Of a DNA stretch of 64,000 bases, positions 8,611 through 17,638 are shown piece after piece. The notes beneath the pieces are model-generated. The model made no database searches. It had not been told where the DNA came from and saw nothing but the letters and a program-made list of their open reading frames with translations. The position numbers were made by a program, and so were the translations under genes. The DNA is from Paraherbaspirillum soli (lineage in GTDB: Bacteria > Pseudomonadota > Gammaproteobacteria > Burkholderiales > Burkholderiaceae_D), in contig NZ_JBHSMT010000012.1 of NCBI RefSeq assembly GCF_042654985.1, positions 201,129-265,128 on the forward strand, in the 5' to 3' direction. Position 1 is the first letter of the stretch. The number at the start of each line of letters is the position of its first letter.

Positions 8611-10038
8611 ATGTTCGCATTGTTAAACATGTCGCCCATCGCCTTGGTCATCTCGATGATCATGTTCTTTCGCCGGCCGCCGATAGAGGCCGCCATCGGC
8701 GGCGCGATATTGGCCGTCGTGCTGTGGTTGAGCGGCATGACGGTACCGGTGACGGCCCTGATCGGCAGCGCCATTGCCGCCGATACTGCCGTGCTGTTTG
8801 CCAGCACCGCTTTTGTGATTGCACCGGGCTTGCTGTTCGTCGTTTTGATCGAACGCATAGGCGTCAACCAGGCGCTGTCGGATTGGGTCAAAGGACTGGG
8901 ATGGGGACCATCGGCGCGGATTGTCTTTGTGGTGCTGGGGCTGGCCCCGCTACTGGAAGCGATGACCGGCTTTGGCGTATCCCTGATCGCCACGGTGCCG
9001 TTGCTATTTGCACTGCTGGAAAGACGTGTGGCGCTGAAGGTCGCCATGACGGGCATGGCAATCATGCCTTGGGGCACCCTGGGCCTGGCTACCGTCGTCG
9101 GCGCCACGCTGGCGCATCTGGATCCCTCTGCCCTGGGCTCGATGTCCGCCTTCACCAGCGCCCCCGTGTTTGCCATGATGGTATTGATCGCCCTGTGGGT
9201 CAGCGGCCAACGCAACATCCTGGCGTTCGGATTCGGGCTGGCGTTTGCAGCCTTGTTTGTGCTGATCCTGTACCTGTTCAACCACTATGTCGGGCCGGAA
9301 ATTGCCGGTGTCGGCGCAGCCGCCAGCATCGCCGTCTTCGGCCTGCTCGCCGCCAAGCTCAGTTCGCAGACCTCGATCGCCTGGCCCAAAGCGGCCTGGC
9401 CGTACGCGGCCCTGCTAACCATCATCATCGGCCTCAAGACGATCAATGCGATGACCGGTCTCGATACCGCATTCATCGTCAAAGGCGTCGAAGTGAGCTG
9501 GAAACCGTTTGCCTCGCCAGGCATCGCCCTGTTGATCGTGGATGCGATCCTGCTGGTCTACGCCAACTCGGATCAAGTGATGTCGAAATTCCTGATGCGC
9601 GCCAAACGACCGCTGTTGACCATCATGTTTTTCCTGCTGATGTCGCAAACCTTGGTCAAAGCAGGCTTCCTGGATCACGCCAAAGAGCTGTTGAGCACTT
9701 TAGCGCCAACCGCACTGGCGCCGTTGATCGCCGCTTTCGGCGGGATAGCAGGTTATCTGACCGGCTCCAACGTCGGCGGCAACGCGATCGTCATGCCGTC
9801 CATTGCGCACCTCACGCTTCCCGCGCACGCGCTGGACGTGCTGGCGGCGGTTCAGAATAGCGCAGCCGGTCATGCGGCACTCGGATCGCTCCCCATCGTC
9901 GCCATCATCCTGGGACTGGCCAAGGCGGAACGGCAGGAAGAGCAGGAACTGGTGCGCTTCGGTTGTCTTCTGGCGGTACTTAACTCGGTTGCGGTAGGCC
10001 TTATGGGTATGGCTCTGGCTAGCTATCTTGCTCATTAA
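8611..10038 (+). CDS. LctP (L-lactate permease) family transporter, putative exporter/importer of the Dap product
   Basis: A 475-residue integral membrane protein with about a dozen hydrophobic segments. EAMTGFGVSL matches the conserved 'E-x-x-x-GFG' loop of LctP permeases, and TGSNVGGNAIVMPS corresponds to the family's C-terminal TGSxxxxNA motif. It is shorter than LldP/GlcA (about 550 residues). It lies 19 bp behind thrH as the last operon gene. In this setting it may carry the cluster product or a precursor across the inner membrane; lactate or glycolate uptake cannot be excluded. Direction of transport is not predictable from sequence. Confidence 0.85.
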   Translation: MFALLNMSPIALVISMIMFFRRPPIEAAIGGAILAVVLWLSGMTVPVTALIGSAIAADTAVLFASTAFVIAPGLLFVVLIERIGVNQALSDWVKGLGWGPSARIVFVVLGLAPLLEAMTGFGVSLIATVPLLFALLERRVALKVAMTGMAIMPWGTLGLATVVGATLAHLDPSALGSMSAFTSAPVFAMMVLIALWVSGQRNILAFGFGLAFAALFVLILYLFNHYVGPEIAGVGAAASIAVFGLLAAKLSSQTSIAWPKAAWPYAALLTIIIGLKTINAMTGLDTAFIVKGVEVSWKPFASPGIALLIVDAILLVYANSDQVMSKFLMRAKRPLLTIMFFLLMSQTLVKAGFLDHAKELLSTLAPTALAPLIAAFGGIAGYLTGSNVGGNAIVMPSIAHLTLPAHALDVLAAVQNSAAGHAALGSLPIVAIILGLAKAERQEEQELVRFGCLLAVLNSVAVGLMGMALASYLAH

Positions 10039-10312
10039 AATCGGTCTGAGCCTTGCCAACAAGGGTGCCGGCCATGTCGGCATCGCATGCTGCTCTTGTC
10101 GGGTTTAACTCGCCTGGCAAGAGCGATCGGTTTCATGCCGCGACCCAATTAGTTTGATCACGAAGCGAACAGTAGTCGCAGAGTTTCGTCCATGCATCCT
10201 GGCGCCCCGCCAGAAACTCTCGTCACCACAATCGCTTGCGAATCGCCATACAGCCGCTTATGGTATCGACCAGACTTCGCGCCACCATCCAAGCTCACAG
10301 GATTGGCGCGCC
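10039..10312. other. Intergenic stretch between the Dap operon and tRNA-Ser
   Basis: No supported gene. GCTCTTG (10092-10098) and CAAGAGC (10118-10124) can pair across a 19-nt loop but have no T-tract, so at best a weak terminator for the Dap operon. Short open frames here lack family resemblance. Confidence 0.5.
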
Positions 10313-10354
10313 ACAAACAAAAAACCCGCTTCAGCACTAGGCTATAAGCGGGTT
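10313..10354 (-). terminator. Rho-independent terminator of tRNA-Ser
   Basis: AACCCGCTT (10323-10331) pairs with AAGCGGGTT (10346-10354), a perfect 9-bp stem. On the minus strand it is followed by TTTTTTGTTTG. It sits just downstream of the tRNA in the tRNA's direction. Confidence 0.85.
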
Positions 10355-10388
10355 CTTGTAAGTTCCAAGATTACTTGGAACATGTTCT

Positions 10389-10482
10389 TGGCGGAGACGG
10401 TGGGAGTCGAACCCACGATACAGGTTTAAGCCCATATGCTTCCTTAGCAGGGAAGTGCCTTCGACCACTCGGCCACGTCTCC
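10389..10482 (-). tRNA. tRNA-Ser (anticodon GCT)
   Basis: Reading the minus strand, the acceptor arms GGAGACG and CGTCTCC pair over 7 bp. The anticodon stem-loop CTTCC-CTGCTAA-GGAAG gives anticodon GCT (plus-strand 10446-10448). The T-loop GTTCGAATC is present, and a long variable arm is as expected for a class II tRNA. Discriminator G and an encoded CCA occupy 10392-10389. Total length is 94 nt including CCA. Confidence 0.96.
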
Positions 10483-10599
10483 ACACTTATTGCAGCTTTA
10501 CAACTGTGCTGCAGCAAGGTCACGAATAATAACTTCTCATACGGATTTGGTCAATAAACCTAAGCCATTCTGACCAAAATTTTTTAAAAAAATTTTAAA

Positions 10600-11850
10600 T
10601 CAGGCGTTTTCCAGGCCAAAAGCCTTGTGCAAAGCACGTACTGCCAGTTCCATATACTTCTCGTCGATCAGTACCGAGATCTTGATTTCGGAGGTCGAGA
10701 TCATTTGAATATTGATGCCCTCTTCCGACAAGGTGCGGAACATTTGCGACGCGATGCCAACGTGGCTACGCATGCCGACGCCGACCACCGATACCTTCGA
10801 CACCTTGGCGTCGCCGGTGATGCTGGCCGCACCGATGTTCGCCTTGACCTTGTCGTTCAACACATCCATCGCCTTGGTATACTCGCCGCGCGGAACGGTG
10901 AAGGTGAAGTCGGTTTTGCCGTCGACCGACTGATTCTGGATGATCATGTCGACTTCGATGTTGGCATCAGCAACTGCGCCGAGAATTTGGTAGGCAATAC
11001 CGGGACGATCGGGCACGCCGAGTACGGTAATTTTCGTCTCATCGCGATTGAACGCGATGCCGGTAATGGTGGCTTGTTCCATCTTGGTATCTTCCTCAAA
11101 CGAAATCAGGGTGCCCGAAACGGACTCTTCTTCCAATGGCATTAACGGGTCGGTCAACGATGACAACACCCGCGTTGGCATCTTGTAGTTGCCGGCGAAT
11201 TCGACCGAGCGAATTTGCAGCACTTTGGAGCCCAGCGATGCCATCTCCAGCATTTCTTCAAATGTGACCGTCTTCAAGCGGCGAGCTTCCGACACGACCC
11301 GTGGATCGGTGGTGTAGACGCCGTCGACATCGGTGTAAATCAGGCATTCTGCGGCTTTCAGTGCGGCCGCAACCGCTACCGCCGAGGTATCCGAGCCGCC
11401 ACGACCCAGGGTCGTGATATCGCCATCGTCATTCACGCCTTGGAAACCGGTGATGATGACCACCTTGCCAGCGTCCAGATCGCGCCGCACCTTGGCGTCG
11501 TCAATCGAACGGATGCGTGCCTTGGTGTAGGAGGAATCGGTTTTGATCGGAACCTGCCAGCCGGCATAGGAAACCGCCTGCTTGCCGATTGCCTGCAATG
11601 CCATTGCCAGCAATGCCACCGAAGCCTGCTCGCCGGTAGAAGCCAGCATGTCGAGTTCACGCGGGTCGGGTTGCTCGCTAATTTCTTTAGCCAGACCCAG
11701 CAGGCGATTGGTTTCACCGGACATCGCGGAAGGCACCACGACGATTTGGTGGCCGGCGTCATGCCATTTGGCGACGCGCTTGGCAACATTCTTGATGCGC
11801 TCGGTCGAGCCCATCGAAGTGCCGCCGTATTTGTGGACAATTAAAGCCAT
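10600..11850 (-). CDS. lysC: Aspartate kinase
   Basis: Phosphorylates L-aspartate as the first step towards lysine, threonine, methionine and diaminopimelate. The 416-residue protein opens with IVHKYGGTSMGS (kinase nucleotide loop), has GFQGVNDDGDITTLGRGGSD in the active site, and ends with two ACT domains (ITVLGVPDRPG; VSVVGVGMRSH) that bind feedback inhibitors. Length matches class II monofunctional aspartokinases. It follows tilS in the same direction, but a 463-bp repeat-filled gap separates them, so it probably has its own promoter. No lysine riboswitch was recognised upstream. Confidence 0.97.
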   Translation of the reverse strand: MALIVHKYGGTSMGSTERIKNVAKRVAKWHDAGHQIVVVPSAMSGETNRLLGLAKEISEQPDPRELDMLASTGEQASVALLAMALQAIGKQAVSYAGWQVPIKTDSSYTKARIRSIDDAKVRRDLDAGKVVIITGFQGVNDDGDITTLGRGGSDTSAVAVAAALKAAECLIYTDVDGVYTTDPRVVSEARRLKTVTFEEMLEMASLGSKVLQIRSVEFAGNYKMPTRVLSSLTDPLMPLEEESVSGTLISFEEDTKMEQATITGIAFNRDETKITVLGVPDRPGIAYQILGAVADANIEVDMIIQNQSVDGKTDFTFTVPRGEYTKAMDVLNDKVKANIGAASITGDAKVSKVSVVGVGMRSHVGIASQMFRTLSEEGINIQMISTSEIKISVLIDEKYMELAVRALHKAFGLENA

Positions 11851-12030
11851 ATGGAGTGGAAAGTGGGCTCAAAAATGATGCAAGAAAAATAAAAGCAGCC
11901 CTGTACTCTACTCGTTAAGGCGCGTCGTGACAAGAGGCCGAAACAAATCAAAACCAACTGCGCTTTGCAGTCTTTTAAGCTTTGTTCCGTTTTTGTTTTT
12001 CATTGCAATTTAGACGCCATCTAATTAGTT

Positions 12031-12211
12031 GAGGACAGAGTAATTCGCTGCGCTACGGCAGCTCTTAAACTCTGTCCCGCAATTGGTCAGCTTGTTGAGG
12101 ACAGAGTAATTCGCTGCGCTACGGCGACTCTTAAACTCTGCCCCGCAATTAGTCAGCTTGTTGAGGACAGAGTAATTCTGTCGCGCTGCGGTGGCTTTAA
12201 AATTCTTTCCC
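12031..12211. repeat. Three tandem 66-bp units carrying family-A palindromes
   Basis: Copies begin at 12031, 12097 and 12163, exactly 66 bp apart. Each starts GAGGACAGAGTAATTC, passes a GC-rich centre (CGCTGCG) and ends with AAACTCTGTCCCGC-like sequence, so each unit can fold on itself. The linkers (GCAATT-G/A-GTCAGCTTGTT) are nearly identical, so this is a tandem array, not repeat-spacer DNA. The third copy is the most diverged. Together with 12256-12303 it fills most of the 463-bp gap between lysC and tilS. Confidence 0.9.
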
Positions 12212-12255
12212 GCGGCCGCTTTTCATTGCAATTTATACGTCTTATCTGATCAGTT

Positions 12256-12303
12256 GGGGACAGAGTAATTCGCCACGCTGCGGTGGCTCTTAAACTCTGT
12301 CCC
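12256..12303. repeat. Family-A palindromic repeat, fourth copy
   Basis: GGGGACAGAGTAATTCGCCA ... TGGCTCTTAAACTCTGTCCC forms a long imperfect hairpin. It ends 10 bp before the tilS stop codon and so lies directly in the 3' flank of tilS. Confidence 0.9.
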
Positions 12304-12313
12304 GCAATGGAAT

Positions 12314-13714
12314 TTAATTAGCCTGCCAGCGGAAGACAATATGCGCCCCCGGCGTCGGCGCCAGATGATGACAATCCATGCCGATACCGGCTGCGAACAG
12401 CAACTGCTTGGCGCTGCTCACCAGCGGCAAACGCTCGCGCTCCCAGGCCGGCACATCACATGCCTGATAGTGATATTTCAAGCTTTTGGTCGGGCGGTTA
12501 AGCGCCAGTTTCATGCGTTCGCCGCCGCGACGATATTGCAGTTGCAATGGCTGCTCACGCAGCCAGTCCGCAGCAATGCCCTGCTCCGCCACGTCGAAAT
12601 GCATAACGCCGCCGTATGCAGGGAAATGCATCTCGCTTTCACCGCTCCAGCGGAAAATCTGCGGCTCCATCTCGGATCGGTCGGCATCGTCGCGCGGTGT
12701 CAGGAACACCCGATTCCGATGGCGTCGAATATGGCAATCCGGATGCGTCACGCACAGCTGCGCATCGGCTTTCGCCTCCAGCAGCTGCTGCCGCATCTCG
12801 CTCAGCCAGGCACTGGAAGGCATGCGCAAACGGTGCAGTCCAAACCAGTAACGCAGCAAATTATCGATACGATCCGCACTCAACAGCCGTAAGCGATCCA
12901 GGTCTATGCATTCGCCATCGGCGCAAACAGCCATGTCTTGCGCAGCCAGTTCGATCAGGAGTTTTTGCCCCGATTGCATATGCCCGGCAGTGCGCGAAAA
13001 ACGCTCCTGGAAACCGGAAAAATATTGCGCCAGCACCGGCATCACCTGATGCCGCAAGGCGTTGCGGGCATAACGTTGATCGTGGTTCGATTCGTCTTCG
13101 ATATAGGCGATATGCTGACTGCCGCAGACCTCTTCCAGTGCCGCGCGCGACAGCTTCAGCAACGGTCGCGCCATCAGCAGCGCCGCATCCCCAAGCAGAT
13201 CTGGGGCCGCATTCAAACTATCCATTCCGGACAAACCGGCAACGCCTGAGCCGCGCAACAGCTGCAACAGTACCGTCTCGGCCTGGTCGTCCAGATGATG
13301 TGCGGTCAACAGCAGCGGCACCCGATGCAGCCGGCATAACTCGCCCAGCGCCGCATAGCGACTGATACGGGCTGCTTCTTCGACACCGCTTTTGTCGGTA
13401 TTGCCTAATTGAATCCGCCGCGCATCGAATTCCACGCCGAGCTTGGCGCATGCATCGCTGCAATGCGCGTGCCATTGATCGGCATTGGGACTAATGCCGT
13501 GATGGATATGAAATGCAAATAATTTGATGCCATGCGTGGCTGCATAGCGTGCCGCCAGATGCAACAGCACGGAAGAATCCAGTCCGCCGCTGTAAGCAAT
13601 TGCCAGCTGCGGCGACTCGCCTGAAGCGGACTCGGATGAGACTGGAAAAACTTGCGCTGCAATACTTGCCAGCGCGCTTTCGAAGTGTTCGAAGGTACTT
13701 GTGGTTTGTTGCAT
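12314..13714 (-). CDS. tilS: tRNA(Ile)-lysidine synthetase
   Basis: Converts C34 of the CAU-anticodon isoleucine tRNA to lysidine, using ATP and lysine. The N-terminal PP-loop is AYSGGLDSSVLL, followed by HIHHG and HHLDDQAET, which belong to the TilS active site. The C-terminal TilS domain contains LKYHYQACDVPAWERERLPL, consistent with the family. Length 466 residues is normal. The gene starts 8 bp after the accA stop, so they are likely co-transcribed. Confidence 0.96.
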   Translation of the reverse strand: MQQTTSTFEHFESALASIAAQVFPVSSESASGESPQLAIAYSGGLDSSVLLHLAARYAATHGIKLFAFHIHHGISPNADQWHAHCSDACAKLGVEFDARRIQLGNTDKSGVEEAARISRYAALGELCRLHRVPLLLTAHHLDDQAETVLLQLLRGSGVAGLSGMDSLNAAPDLLGDAALLMARPLLKLSRAALEEVCGSQHIAYIEDESNHDQRYARNALRHQVMPVLAQYFSGFQERFSRTAGHMQSGQKLLIELAAQDMAVCADGECIDLDRLRLLSADRIDNLLRYWFGLHRLRMPSSAWLSEMRQQLLEAKADAQLCVTHPDCHIRRHRNRVFLTPRDDADRSEMEPQIFRWSGESEMHFPAYGGVMHFDVAEQGIAADWLREQPLQLQYRRGGERMKLALNRPTKSLKYHYQACDVPAWERERLPLVSSAKQLLFAAGIGMDCHHLAPTPGAHIVFRWQAN

Positions 13715-13722
13715 TGAGAGGC

Positions 13723-14697
13723 TTATTCTGACGCCAGAACTTCCTTGAACTTACCGTAACTCATCAGTTTTTCATGACGCGCGGCCATCAGATCCTTGGT
13801 CTTGACGCCCTGGAATTGACGCAGCGTATCGGCCAGCGCGCGCTTCAGCAGCGACGCCATCTGTTTTGGATCGCGATGCGCGCCGCCCAACGGCTCGCTG
13901 ACGATCTTGTCGATCAGGCCCACTGCCTTCAAGCGATGTGCGGTCAAGCCCAAAGCATCGGCAGCGTCGGCCGCGCGCTCGGCGGTTTTCCACAGGATAG
14001 AGGCGCAACCTTCCGGCGAAATCACCGAGTAAGTCGCATATTGCAACATCAGCACCGCATCGCCGACCGCAATTGCCAGCGCGCCGCCGGAGCCGCCTTC
14101 ACCGATGATGGTGGCAATCAGCGGCACTTTCAGTTCCGCCATCGCGTACAGATTGTGGCCGATCGCTTCCGATTGCCCGCGCTCTTCCGCATCGATCCCC
14201 GGAAATGCGCCTGGCGTATCGACAAAGGTAAAGATCGGCAAGCCGAATTTTTCCGCGACTTTCATCAGGCGCAGCGCCTTGCGATAGCCCTCCGGCTTCG
14301 GCATGCCGAAATTACGCATTGCGCGTTCTTTGGTGTCGCGTCCCTTTTGATGACCGATCACCATGCATGCCTGGCCATTAAAGCGCGCCAGACCGCCGAC
14401 GATCGACTGGTCGTCGGCATAAGTGCGATCGCCGTGCAACTCATGGAAATCGGTGAAGATTTCATTCACGTAATCCATCGTGTACGGCCGTTGTGGATGG
14501 CGCGCAATTTGCGCAACCTGCCAAGGCGTCAATTTTGCGTAGATATCCTTGGTCAACTGCTGGCTTTTTTTCGATAAGCGGTCGATTTCTTCCGAGATGT
14601 CGACTGCCGAATCGTCCTGCACGAAACGCAGTTCGTCGATTTTGGCGTCCAGCTCGGCAATCGGCTGTTCGAAGCCGAGAAATGTAGTTTTGCTCAT
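13723..14697 (-). CDS. accA: Acetyl-CoA carboxylase carboxyltransferase subunit alpha
   Basis: Alpha half of the carboxyltransferase that makes malonyl-CoA for fatty-acid synthesis. The 324-residue sequence has FLGFEQPIAELDAKIDELR at the N-terminus, HPQRPYTMDYVNEIF, the oxyanion region IIGEGGSGGALAI, and YSVISPEGCASILW. All are hallmarks of AccA, and the length fits. It sits between the glycosylase and tilS in the same direction, the usual order in this family of bacteria. Confidence 0.97.
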   Translation of the reverse strand: MSKTTFLGFEQPIAELDAKIDELRFVQDDSAVDISEEIDRLSKKSQQLTKDIYAKLTPWQVAQIARHPQRPYTMDYVNEIFTDFHELHGDRTYADDQSIVGGLARFNGQACMVIGHQKGRDTKERAMRNFGMPKPEGYRKALRLMKVAEKFGLPIFTFVDTPGAFPGIDAEERGQSEAIGHNLYAMAELKVPLIATIIGEGGSGGALAIAVGDAVLMLQYATYSVISPEGCASILWKTAERAADAADALGLTAHRLKAVGLIDKIVSEPLGGAHRDPKQMASLLKRALADTLRQFQGVKTKDLMAARHEKLMSYGKFKEVLASE

Positions 14698-14758
14698 TGT
14701 GTTCCTTTGATTTAAGCCGCCATCGCTACGTGAGATATCAATATTACTCAGCGATGGC

Positions 14759-15409
14759 TCAATATTCTAGCGGCACCGGGTCCAGACTGCGCCACAAATA
14801 CCAGGTCGCTACGGTGCGCCATGGCTCCCAATTGGCGGATACCTCACGGGCATCGCTGCGCGATACCGGTTCGCCTGAAAAATAATTAACGCTAATTCCT
14901 TTGAGCAACCCGAGGTCGTCCAAAGGCAGGATATTCGGCCGGAGCAAATTAAATATCAAAAACATCTCGGCTGTCCAGCGCCCGATACCGCGAATTTGCG
15001 TCAAATCCGCGATAACTTCCTCATCTTCCATCTCACTCCACTGATCGGCGTGCACCCTTTTCGCCTTGAAGTGTTCGGCCAGATCGATAATATACTCGGC
15101 CTTGCGCTTGGACAAACCACATGAGGCCAATTGCTCGTTGCCGGCTTTCAGCACTTGCGCGGGGGTGCATTTGGGACAGACCAGCAAGAATTTTTGCCAT
15201 ACGGATTCAGCCGCCTTGACAGAAATTTGCTGACCAACAACAGAACGCGCCAGCGTTGTAAACGCCTCGCCACGACCGATCAGGTGCAAGTCGCCAAATT
15301 GTGGGATCAATTTGCGCATGATGCGGTCGCGCTTCATGAGTTCCACCTTGGCATCCTCCCAATATGCGGGCACGGAAAGCCTGGTATCGACATCAATCGC
15401 TTTTTGCAT
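14759..15409 (-). CDS. AlkA-type DNA-3-methyladenine glycosylase (HhH-GPD family)
   Basis: Base-excision glycosylase for alkylated purines. At 216 residues it carries the helix-hairpin-helix LTQIRGIGRWTAEMFL followed by the catalytic aspartate in RPNILPLDDLG, plus GQQISVKAAESVW in the N-terminal lobe. There is no iron-sulfur cysteine set as in Nth/MutY. ATG 15409 was chosen over ATG 15430, which would overlap the cysS end by 16 nt; an AAGGG lies upstream of 15409. It is co-oriented with cysS and accA and probably in the same transcript. Confidence 0.9.
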   Translation of the reverse strand: MQKAIDVDTRLSVPAYWEDAKVELMKRDRIMRKLIPQFGDLHLIGRGEAFTTLARSVVGQQISVKAAESVWQKFLLVCPKCTPAQVLKAGNEQLASCGLSKRKAEYIIDLAEHFKAKRVHADQWSEMEDEEVIADLTQIRGIGRWTAEMFLIFNLLRPNILPLDDLGLLKGISVNYFSGEPVSRSDAREVSANWEPWRTVATWYLWRSLDPVPLEY

Positions 15410-15414
15410 ACGAT

Positions 15415-16824
15415 TTACGCCCTTCGCCATTCAGTTTGACCACCCGGCTTGTCTTCCAGCAGGACGCCATCCGCCAGCAACTCGGCGCGGATCTTGTCTG
15501 CGGCAGAAAAGTCTTTGGCATTTTTGGCCGCCAGGCGAGCCGCGATTTTGAGTTGAATGTCTTGCTCGGACAGACCGGCTTGCGCAACACCGTCATCACC
15601 GCCTGCCACGCGCCCCTTCAGGAAATCCTCTGGATGCCGTCCCAGTAAACCGATTACCCCGGCCAAGCCCAGCAACTGCCGCGCCAGTATCGGCGATTTG
15701 GTTTTATTCACTTCATTGGCCAGGTCGAACAGCGCTGATATCGCTATCGGCGTATTGAAATCGTCATTCATCGCTTCGGCAAAGCGCGCCGCATGCGTCT
15801 CGCTCCAATCCAGCGCCAAACCGTCCGCAGCTACCTCTTTCAGCGCCGTGTACAAGCGGGTCAACGCATGCTTGGCGTCGTCCAGGTGCGCATCCGCATA
15901 ATTCAACTGACTGCGGTAATGGGCTCGCAGGATAAAGAAGCGCACCACTTCCGGGTCGTAGTTTTTCAATACGTCGCGAATCGTGAAGAAGTTGCCGAGC
16001 GATTTCGACATCTTTTCATTGTCGATGCGAATGAAGCCATTGTGCATCCAGTAGTTGACGAACTGATGACCATGCGCGCCTTCCGACTGCGCGATTTCAT
16101 TTTCATGATGCGGAAACTGCAAATCCTGGCCGCCGCCGTGAATATCAAATTGCTCGCCTAGCAAATGCTCTGCCATCGCCGAACATTCGATATGCCAGCC
16201 GGGCCTGCCCTGGCCCCAGCGCGAGTCCCATTTGACTTCGTCCGGCTCGGCCTGTTTCGACGCCTTCCACAACACGAAATCGAGCGGATCGCGCTTGCCC
16301 AGATTGACGTCAACCCGTTCGCCGGCGCGCAAGTCATCGAGCGATTTGCCGGACAGCTTGCCGTAACCGGCAAAATCCCGCACCGAATAATTGACGTCGC
16401 CGTCGCTGGCCTGATACGCCAGGCCATTGCGCTCAAGCTTGTCGATCAATCCCAGCATTTGCGGCACAAAGGCGGTAGCGCGCGGCTCAAGATCCGGTTT
16501 TTGCACGCCGAGCGCGGCTGCATCCTCATCCATCGCCTGAATGAAACGTGTCGTCAACTGCGAAATCGTTTCGCCATTCTCCACCGCGCGCTTGATGATT
16601 TTGTCGTCGATATCGGTGATATTGCGCACGTAGGTGACCTCGAAACCCGACTGCCGCAACCAGCGCTGCACCATGTCGAACACCACCATCACGCGCCCGT
16701 GACCCAGATGGCAATAGTCGTAAACCGTCATGCCGCACACGTACATGCGGACCTTGCCCGGCTCGATCGGAGAAAACGGCTGCTTCTCACGCGCCAGCGT
16801 GTTGTATATTTTTAGGTCGCTCAT
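15415..16824 (-). CDS. cysS: Cysteinyl-tRNA synthetase
   Basis: Charges tRNA-Cys. The class I signatures are HLGH (within YDYCHLGHGRV) and KMSKS (EKMSKSLGNF). The zinc-site residues lie in CGMTVYDYC, WHIECSAM and HGGGQDLQFPHHENE. The 469-residue length is typical. First gene of the minus-strand core cluster; the divergent neighbour is the periplasmic cyclophilin, 201 bp away. Confidence 0.97.
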   Translation of the reverse strand: MSDLKIYNTLAREKQPFSPIEPGKVRMYVCGMTVYDYCHLGHGRVMVVFDMVQRWLRQSGFEVTYVRNITDIDDKIIKRAVENGETISQLTTRFIQAMDEDAAALGVQKPDLEPRATAFVPQMLGLIDKLERNGLAYQASDGDVNYSVRDFAGYGKLSGKSLDDLRAGERVDVNLGKRDPLDFVLWKASKQAEPDEVKWDSRWGQGRPGWHIECSAMAEHLLGEQFDIHGGGQDLQFPHHENEIAQSEGAHGHQFVNYWMHNGFIRIDNEKMSKSLGNFFTIRDVLKNYDPEVVRFFILRAHYRSQLNYADAHLDDAKHALTRLYTALKEVAADGLALDWSETHAARFAEAMNDDFNTPIAISALFDLANEVNKTKSPILARQLLGLAGVIGLLGRHPEDFLKGRVAGGDDGVAQAGLSEQDIQLKIAARLAAKNAKDFSAADKIRAELLADGVLLEDKPGGQTEWRRA

Positions 16825-17025
16825 GGGAAGTTACTGGTTAAGGCACAGAAGTTATTGCACGCTGTCCTGACCATCAACGCACGCTCTTTACTATTAGTAC
16901 GCGAGGTCAATGCAACAAGGTCGCCAAAACTCTTTTGCAATGCTTATTTTGATAAAATGCTGCTTTTCGCCGAAGTATATCACTGCTCAAAAGCGAATTC
17001 GCACCACTTACTTCAAGGAATTTTT

Positions 17026-17616
17026 ATGCATCGTACACATTCTTTAACGCGCCGCAAATTTGTTGCCGTACTTGCTTCTGTCCTGGCAGCAGCGTCTTTG
17101 TCCAGTAGCCCCGCGATGGCCAATGCGGCCGACAAGCCGCACGTTTTACTGAAGACCAACATGGGCGATATCGTGCTTGAACTGAATCCGGAAAAAGCAC
17201 CGAAAACAGTTAAGAATTTTCTTAACTACGTCAAGAGCGGCCATTACAACGGCACCATCTTCCATCGCGTGATCGAAAACTTCATGATCCAGGGTGGCGG
17301 CTATGACAAGGAGATGCATGAAAAGCCGGCGCCTAACAAAGTCGAGAACGAAGCCAAAAACGGCCTCAAAAACAGCATCTACAGCGTCGCCATGGCACGC
17401 ACCGCCGATCCGCAATCGGCCAGTGCGCAGTTTTTCATCAACACCGTAGACAATGAATTCCTCAACTATCCGGGTCGGGACGGCTGGGGTTACGCGGTAT
17501 TCGGCCAGGTCATCAAAGGCAGCGAAGTGGTCGACAAAATCAAGAAAGTAAAGACCGGCTTCCAGGATGTTCCGACGCAACCGGTTGTGATTGAATCGGC
17601 TACCGTCACGAAGTAA
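17026..17616 (+). CDS. ppiA: Exported peptidyl-prolyl cis-trans isomerase, cyclophilin type
   Basis: A 196-residue cyclophilin with an N-terminal signal sequence. The core includes GTIFHRVIENFMIQGGG (catalytic Arg and Phe) and ARTADPQSASAQFFIN. The start at ATG 17026 has AAGGAA 6 nt upstream; an in-frame upstream extension from 16855 lacks one. The signal peptide begins HSLTRRKFVAVLAS, close to a twin-arginine (RRxF) motif, and ends SPAMANA, so Tat export is possible. The cytoplasmic paralogue follows 206 bp downstream beyond two palindromic repeats. Confidence 0.94.
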   Translation: MHRTHSLTRRKFVAVLASVLAAASLSSSPAMANAADKPHVLLKTNMGDIVLELNPEKAPKTVKNFLNYVKSGHYNGTIFHRVIENFMIQGGGYDKEMHEKPAPNKVENEAKNGLKNSIYSVAMARTADPQSASAQFFINTVDNEFLNYPGRDGWGYAVFGQVIKGSEVVDKIKKVKTGFQDVPTQPVVIESATVTK

Positions 17617-17638
17617 GCGGCGGCATATTTTTCTGAAT

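Noticed and set aside
10154..10557. Short open frames across the tRNA-Ser region
   Set aside because: They read through the tRNA and its terminator and have no ribosome sites.
12031..12303. Regularly spaced palindromic repeats resembling a CRISPR array
   Set aside because: The 18-bp 'spacers' are nearly identical, repeats are about 48 bp and imperfect, and no cas genes are present. It is a tandem repeat array.
11851..12313. Lysine riboswitch upstream of lysC
   Set aside because: The region consists of family-A repeats; no lysine-aptamer core was recognised.
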